Notes under the pieces: generated by a model
Databases searched by the model: none
Seen by the model: only the letters and a program-made list of their open reading frames with translations
What the model was told of the DNA's origin: nothing
Translations under genes and position numbers: made by a program
Origin: Acanthaster planci
Taxonomy: Eukaryota; Echinodermata; Asteroidea; Valvatida; Acanthasteridae
Direction of reading: 5' to 3'
DNA length: 64,000 nt
NCBI RefSeq assembly: GCF_001949145.1
Contig: NW_019091423.1
Span: 97,152-161,151, forward strand
In this document: positions 59,101 to 64,000 of the stretch, piece after piece
Numbering within the stretch: position 1 is the first letter of the stretch
Layout: each line of letters starts with the position of its first letter

Positions 59101-62100
59101 TTCCCTGGAAATTTGCACTGTTCCCATTAAGAACGTGATGGCAAAGCATACTGATGGACCAGTATTCCCATTCGGGAACAGCAGCTGTTCCCACCCGGAA
59201 TAACTTCCGAGATGCTCCCTCAGTAATAACACGCAATTCAAGCTTTTGACCGTACAGTTGACGTACCTTGTCTGATCATTTCATACCCTACCCATCCAGC
59301 TACCGCATGCTACTCCGCACCCTGACCACGCTGGAAGCACAGCGTAAGCAGGCCATCCAGGACTTGGACAGACTGTTAGAATGCCGTGACAAGGCACTCA
59401 AGAACCCCATCAAGTTTGTGCACAAGCTGCAGCACAAGGTAAGCTGGGGTTGGGGGTGTGTCCCTGAAGAGTTTTCAATCATAGAAAGAAGGAAAAAAGA
59501 CTGACTCGCATCGTAGTCTGTATTTTACCAGTGCACATCTTCCCATGTGTTCCAATAGCTGAGTCAGCTATCGATAAAGACTAGTCTTGTGAGTTGGATT
59601 ACAAGCCGTTACTGCAATAGCACCCATGCTCGCGTACAAGTGATGCATGCATGTTATACATGTGTGCAACCAGCAGTGTGTTGTGACTTGCCTATAGGCA
59701 TTCAAGCGTCTTGTTCAAGGCCACATGTGTGTGCTTTCGTAGTAATGGCTTCTCCTTGGATTAAGCTATAGGTTTTTCAATCCATTTTATCACCACAATC
59801 TAAGTGGAGACTTTTTATTAATTTGTACATGTACTGAAAATACATCCGTGCAATGACATCTTTAGGAATGATCATCAATGTTGATTCTGTGGGTCGTTTG
59901 GCAGCTGCTCAAGGCACCCTTGTATGCCATCGGCTCAACCATGTTTTCCAACCTGTATTCCAAAGTTCTGCGTACAAAATTCAAACTACATGTGACTGTC
60001 AGTTTCAGCTCAATCCCCCCGTTTTGCAGCCACTTTCTATGCAGCTTTAAGTACAAGTGATATTTTTCAGTAATTGCTGAGGCTACAGTCAAAGTTTATA
60101 AATATTTACTTACAGCTGAGCTGGGATCTTGTATTCGTGTCAAAAGTTGGAAAGTTGTTATACTGTTGAAATCCAAAAGACTGGATTTTTCTTGATTTAT
60201 GTAAATTTAGTAAAACTTTAGTTTTATATCAGGTAAACTGTTGTAAAATTGATTGGAGCTCACCATGCATACATTTTTCTACAAGGTACATGTACATGTA
60301 TGTTCAGTAGTCAACTGTTTGTTGGGCACAGGTTTGCTGCTGGGTAGAAAGTACCAATCAGTGAATGATTAGGCTTTACCGAAGACAGATGAGAACCAAT
60401 CATAATCCATAGATATCACATGACACAGTTCCTGGTTTACCAATATGTGATATGTTATTTCCCAAAACAGGTCTCCTCTGAGTGCCTGAACAAAACAGTT
60501 TCTTGAAAATTTTGTTTCATACAGATCTTTTCCAATGCAATGACGTTGTCCAAGTGGACCTTTTTTTTGGCAAAGTTAGCCCATGATAAGTTCATGATGT
60601 CACAGATGACAGTGGAGAAATAGAGAAAATATTGAGATAGTTTTGGCGGATTTAATTTTAACCATTGTCTTCATACATATCAGTACCTCAAAGGCAAAGG
60701 CATAGTCTGAATCTAAATTTGAGATGATTTTGGGATGACATATTTTTGAACATTTTTTTCTGAACATTTTGATAGCCTTTCATGAAATTGTGTTTCATGT
60801 AAAATCAAAATGACTTGTCTCCCCACCCCCCAGGAAATGCTCAGTTTACCGCATTCCCAACGAGTGGTCACGTGCCCTGACATTGACTGGGGGCGCTACA
60901 TAGGTCCCCCAGAGACCAACGAACTACTGGGATTGGTCAGTCAGCCAAGGAGCATGCGGCCTTCAAAGTCAGCAAGCAATCTTGCACATTCACAAGGTAG
61001 GGTACAAGACCTGGAGTGGGTACGTTTCTTTGATCCATGTATGTGTACTATTTATGTGAATGCCTTGGTACCGAATGCTATCACATTTGCTTCAGATAGG
61101 CCTTGGTCAACATCAGTTACAAACTAACATCAAACTGGCAAACTAGTCATTCCATATTTTGTAATTATTTTTAAATATTTTCAGCATATTATGTATTGTA
61201 ATGTTTCCTAAATTTCTTTCACAAGAAATATAATAATAGCGGTTTACCCTAAAAGCTGAGAACACCCTCCCCCAAAATATTTGCATGTAGCTTGCAGTAC
61301 TTAAACAGTGTTCTCAGAAATCCTCCATCTTCAAAAAGTCCTACTCATTAGGTAGGTCAGTTTAAAAAAAATGCTATGTTCCAGTCCAAAATGTGTTCCA
61401 GAATGTCAGGTTTTTAAACCGCACATCTAATTGGGATGAAAATGTCTTCACGAGTGCCCAAGTTGAGTGTTGAAATTCTTAGATAGTGATTTAAAGGTTG
61501 TATTACCTTTCATTAACGTGTACCCATGTCCATCAGTGGGCTGTGGGTCTTGTGGCCTAAGTCAGATCAAGCCAGTGCCCACGACCTCCACGGCATCTCA
61601 GGCCTTGCCATCTGGGGCAGGAGTACCAGCGAGTCTGGAGCCAAACAAGCCTTCAACAAGCAGCATATCAGATGAAGCGCAGAGCACAGATGTGTCGGAG
61701 ATGAAGCCTGAGCAAAAGGTATTTATTGTTAGGAATGTTACTTGAAAGTTAAGTCACCAGAAAGCCATCAAAGTGGACATTATGGCTTTGTTGTATTTGC
61801 CATTTCCCGAAATTCCAGAAATATTTATATTTCTGGGAATTCCAGAAATTAGGGGTCCATTTTTTTGTGTCCGTGTCACATCTGACATGTGATTTTGTAA
61901 GTTCAGAACACATTTTCTGATTTCCAAGAGTGATAAATTAATGCAAATTACCTGCCAAACAAATAGTATTAGTTTGAAATCAATTCCAGTGATTTTTCCA
62001 TTTCACATAACAAAGGTTCAGATGTAACAGGGACACAAAAATGTCACTTTTTAAGAACCCTAATTTCTGGAATTACCCATATCTCATAATAAAGGAATAA

Positions 62101-63700
62101 AACTGTGACAGAACTGTTTAAACTAGAACAACTAAAACCGGGTAGGGGCCTGGAGATGATAATGGACTCAGCTGAGAGTGAGGTTCATTATATTTGCTAC
62201 GCCCACAGCCTGATTAAAGGGCCCATGAAATGTGTTTTTTATTAGTTTGAATGGAAGATGATATGTTTAATAAAGATTTTCCGGTCAGTAAAAGTTATCG
62301 CTATAATTATTAAGTATGAAAAAAAAAATTATAAAGAGTTTATGTGAAATGGCACCACCCCAAGAGAAGCGCCTTATTAGCATAGGAAATTTGCAAATTT
62401 GCATTGAAAATTTGGACGGCGAAAGTCAGCCAGGCCGATGCTGCGAAGGAACTTGTATGCATTATTCTGTGGTTCAGGCGGATGAAATGGTGTCTGATTT
62501 TTTGTGGATTCTGAAACCTGCTTCAGAAAGAGCACCGCCATTTGTCACAAATTCAAACATGAATTTGAGGGGTGCAATTTTGAAAAACAGCAATTAGCCA
62601 TAATTAAATGACCCTTTTCCATTTTTTCATCATTTGTAATGTTACTGACATAGCAAAGCACAATTTAAAGCAGAAAACTGCAGTTAGTCCAGGGAGGTCT
62701 GCATGGGCCCTTTAAAATGTACTACTTTATACCAGCCTCTCACAATTTGATTTCCATTCATAAATACTTTTTTGGGGTAAAAAGTAGAAATAAGTCCAAC
62801 GTTCATATTTATCCCATGTGTTATCAGTGACATGCCTCGTGGGCAGTACTGAAATCTTGTTTGGGCATTGGCGCATGTGGTGTGTGTTGCGCGAGTGATG
62901 CAGAATGTAGCTTTCATGGAGTGAATTGAAATTTCAACTGTATAAAATGTGGACTCATTGGTTACATCGCACATGCCTGTTTAGTAATGATGAGTTGATG
63001 ACTGCTATGTACAAACACTGAAGTCTATAAAATAGGACTCCAAATTTTGTTATGAAACTGGGAAAGTGTTTGTGTTTGTTGATGTGTATACCTTAGACAG
63101 CTTATAACCATTCCAATTTTATGAAAGCCCGTCGAATGGGTAGTTTTCAATGGCTGGTAAAAAGTACTTGTACCAACCTTTATGGTTTATGTGAATATAT
63201 GATGCCTACTCTATGGACCTGACCAAATGTTGCCAGACATTCCTTGGCTTAACTCCAACGCTTAGCTTACCCTAAGCAAAGAATTTCTGCCTACTAAAGC
63301 AGAAAATAGCAAGACAGTTTGGGTGCAGCAAGAAATTTTGACTTTGGCACAATGTTCATGTCCTGTGACTGAGGATTCTGTAAGTGCACTTACTAAAATT
63401 AGCACAAAAGATTTGTGCTGGTGATGTAAACACAGAATGGTGCTATATATGCAGAATCCTCTCAGTTACTAGAGCCATAACATTGGGCCCTGGAAAAATC
63501 CCAGGGGAATTGCATGGTTTCACGATAGTTGGTGATGATGAAATAATTAATAAGTGCTTTGAATATAAATCAAGTGTATTGAGTATTAATGTGGACTCTG
63601 TTTTGGATACTTTTTTTTTCAGGTGGAAATTGTCCGGGGTAGAGTTGCAGAGGGGAACAAGCCACCCACATTTAACCAGCTATGGACAAGAGATGAACAG
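56132..63700 (+). CDS. ZZZ3: ZZZ3, ZZ-type zinc finger protein 3 (ATAC complex), 5' part
   Basis: Seen: coding exons 56132-57990, 59300-59438, 60834-60996, 61537-61718 and 63623-63700, with GT-AG borders and agreeing phases; 807 codons fall in the window. I chose ATG 56132 (MSMRRQSRVSS), as the two codons before it in frame contain no ATG; MRRQ at 56138 is an alternative. Residues 1-600 are low-complexity, Ser/Arg-rich with repeated SPRR/SPRK motifs. Then come the family signature FYFESDHMAIKGNKDYRMLL, a coiled segment TLEAQRKQAIQDLDRLLECR and KNPIKFVHKLQ. The last exon, RGRVAEGNKPPTFNQLWTRD, opens the SANT domain. Known: ZZZ3 is a subunit of the GCN5/PCAF-containing ATAC histone acetyltransferase complex; its ZZ finger reads the histone H3 tail. 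The rest of SANT and the ZZ finger lie beyond the window. Confidence 0.95.
57991..59299 (+). other. ZZZ3: ZZZ3 intron
   Basis: Donor GTGAGT, acceptor CCCTACCCATCCAG. Contains the 58.1-kb fold-back copy and a TACCGGTACATG patch near 58.5 kb; no other exon seen. Confidence 0.85.
58123..58248. mobile_element. GTCYATCACAAG fold-back family, copy 3
   Basis: GCCCATCACAAGTCATGCAG at the left and AAGACTTGTGG at the right. The interior AAAGCATTCCGTTGTTGTTC, ACTTGTGACTGGGCTTGTG matches copy 2. In the ZZZ3 intron after the large coding exon. Confidence 0.7.
59439..60833 (+). other. ZZZ3: ZZZ3 intron
   Basis: Donor GTAAGC, acceptor TCTCCCCACCCCCCAG. Nothing recognisable inside except a short TACATG run near 60.3 kb. 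Confidence 0.85.
61840..62072. mobile_element. Fold-back element, ZZZ3 intron
   Basis: TTCCAGAAATTAGGG with TTTTTGTGTCC at the left is inverted at the right (GGGACACAAAAA, CCCTAATTTCTGGAA). Arms are about 75 bp, imperfect. In the intron between the 61.5- and 63.6-kb exons. Confidence 0.75.
62214..62715. mobile_element. TTAA-flanked MITE (piggyBac-like target site)
   Basis: TTAA (62214-62217) is followed by AGGGCCCATG; the right end CATGGGCCCT is followed by TTAA (62712-62715). A 494-bp element with a 10-bp perfect terminal inverted repeat and TTAA duplication, as made by piggyBac-type transposases. The short open frame inside has no recognisable domain. Confidence 0.75.
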
Positions 63701-64000
63701 GTAAACAAACTCTTTGATCCTAACCAGTAAATCGTTTTTATTTCTGTGGTTCTTCTGCATTTCACCGTTTGGATTAGGGTCTGTATTTGTTAGGTCAAGA
63801 ATTAAAATCTATACGTGTTGAAGTTGCACTGCTGTAAATGGTTAGCATTGCAACATTAAGAGAGTCAGCTTTTACTTCACTTGAAAAAAAACACACATTA
63901 CAGATGGCTTTGTTTTCCCAGTTTGGATTATTTTAAATGATTTCAACAACTTTGCATATCCGTACTAATTTAGCTGTGATTTGATGTTTTTGGATTCGGT

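Noticed and set aside
62316-62597. 93-codon plus-strand frame
   Set aside because: It lies wholly inside the TTAA-flanked MITE and shows no recognisable domain.

Overview
This is nuclear DNA of an animal. The genes are split into many short exons with GT-AG introns, the intergenic space is large, and MITE-like and fold-back repeats are dense. Two assembly gaps (runs of N) are present. The encoded proteins are conserved metazoan ones (GPSM/Pins, XAB2/Syf1, ZZZ3). The self-complementary TACATG-type satellite DNA and the protein sequences would suit a marine deuterostome invertebrate (echinoderm, hemichordate or cephalochordate). I cannot fix the phylum from the sequence alone.

Layout. (1) 1-13.4 kb, minus strand: the 5' part of a GPSM1/GPSM2 (LGN/Pins) gene. 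Two TPR exons are visible, and the rest lies beyond position 1. Its introns are rich in (TACATG)n DNA and hold a 0.8-kb hAT-type element, a diverged dispersed duplication and tRNA-derived SINE relics. (2) 16.1-17.9 kb, minus strand: possible exons of an unrecognised gene. (3) 17.9-23.7 kb: no recognisable gene. It holds diverged tandem duplications and an unexplained array of a ~20-bp motif, AAACCACCTCAAACGCCACA-like, in both orientations. (4) 23.7-42.4 kb, plus strand: a complete XAB2 (SYF1) gene. I could assemble 23 exons with matching phases, giving 847 aa. At least seven introns carry MITEs or fold-back elements. (5) 42.5-54.8 kb, minus strand: a complete 12-exon gene for a ~1037-aa nuclear-type protein. 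It has an AT-hook-like motif, a GATA-like zinc finger, a charged helical middle and a very glutamine-rich C-terminal half. I do not recognise its family. The last exon contains an apparent one-base frameshift. (6) 55.1-64.0 kb, plus strand: the 5' two-thirds of a ZZZ3 gene (ATAC histone acetyltransferase complex). It ends inside the SANT domain, and the ZZ finger is beyond the window.

Gene arrangement. XAB2 and the Q-rich gene are tail to tail, with their poly(A) signals on opposite strands only ~50 bp apart. The Q-rich gene and ZZZ3 are head to head over a ~300-bp spacer, with an ATGGC(A/G)-type (YY1-like) sequence at each start. All products except GPSM are expected in the nucleus (splicing/repair, putative transcription regulator, chromatin). 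GPSM acts at the cell cortex in spindle orientation. The most unusual items are the unrecognised GATA-like/Q-rich protein, the 20.5-23.3 kb motif array, and the nested fold-back transposons that mark several introns.
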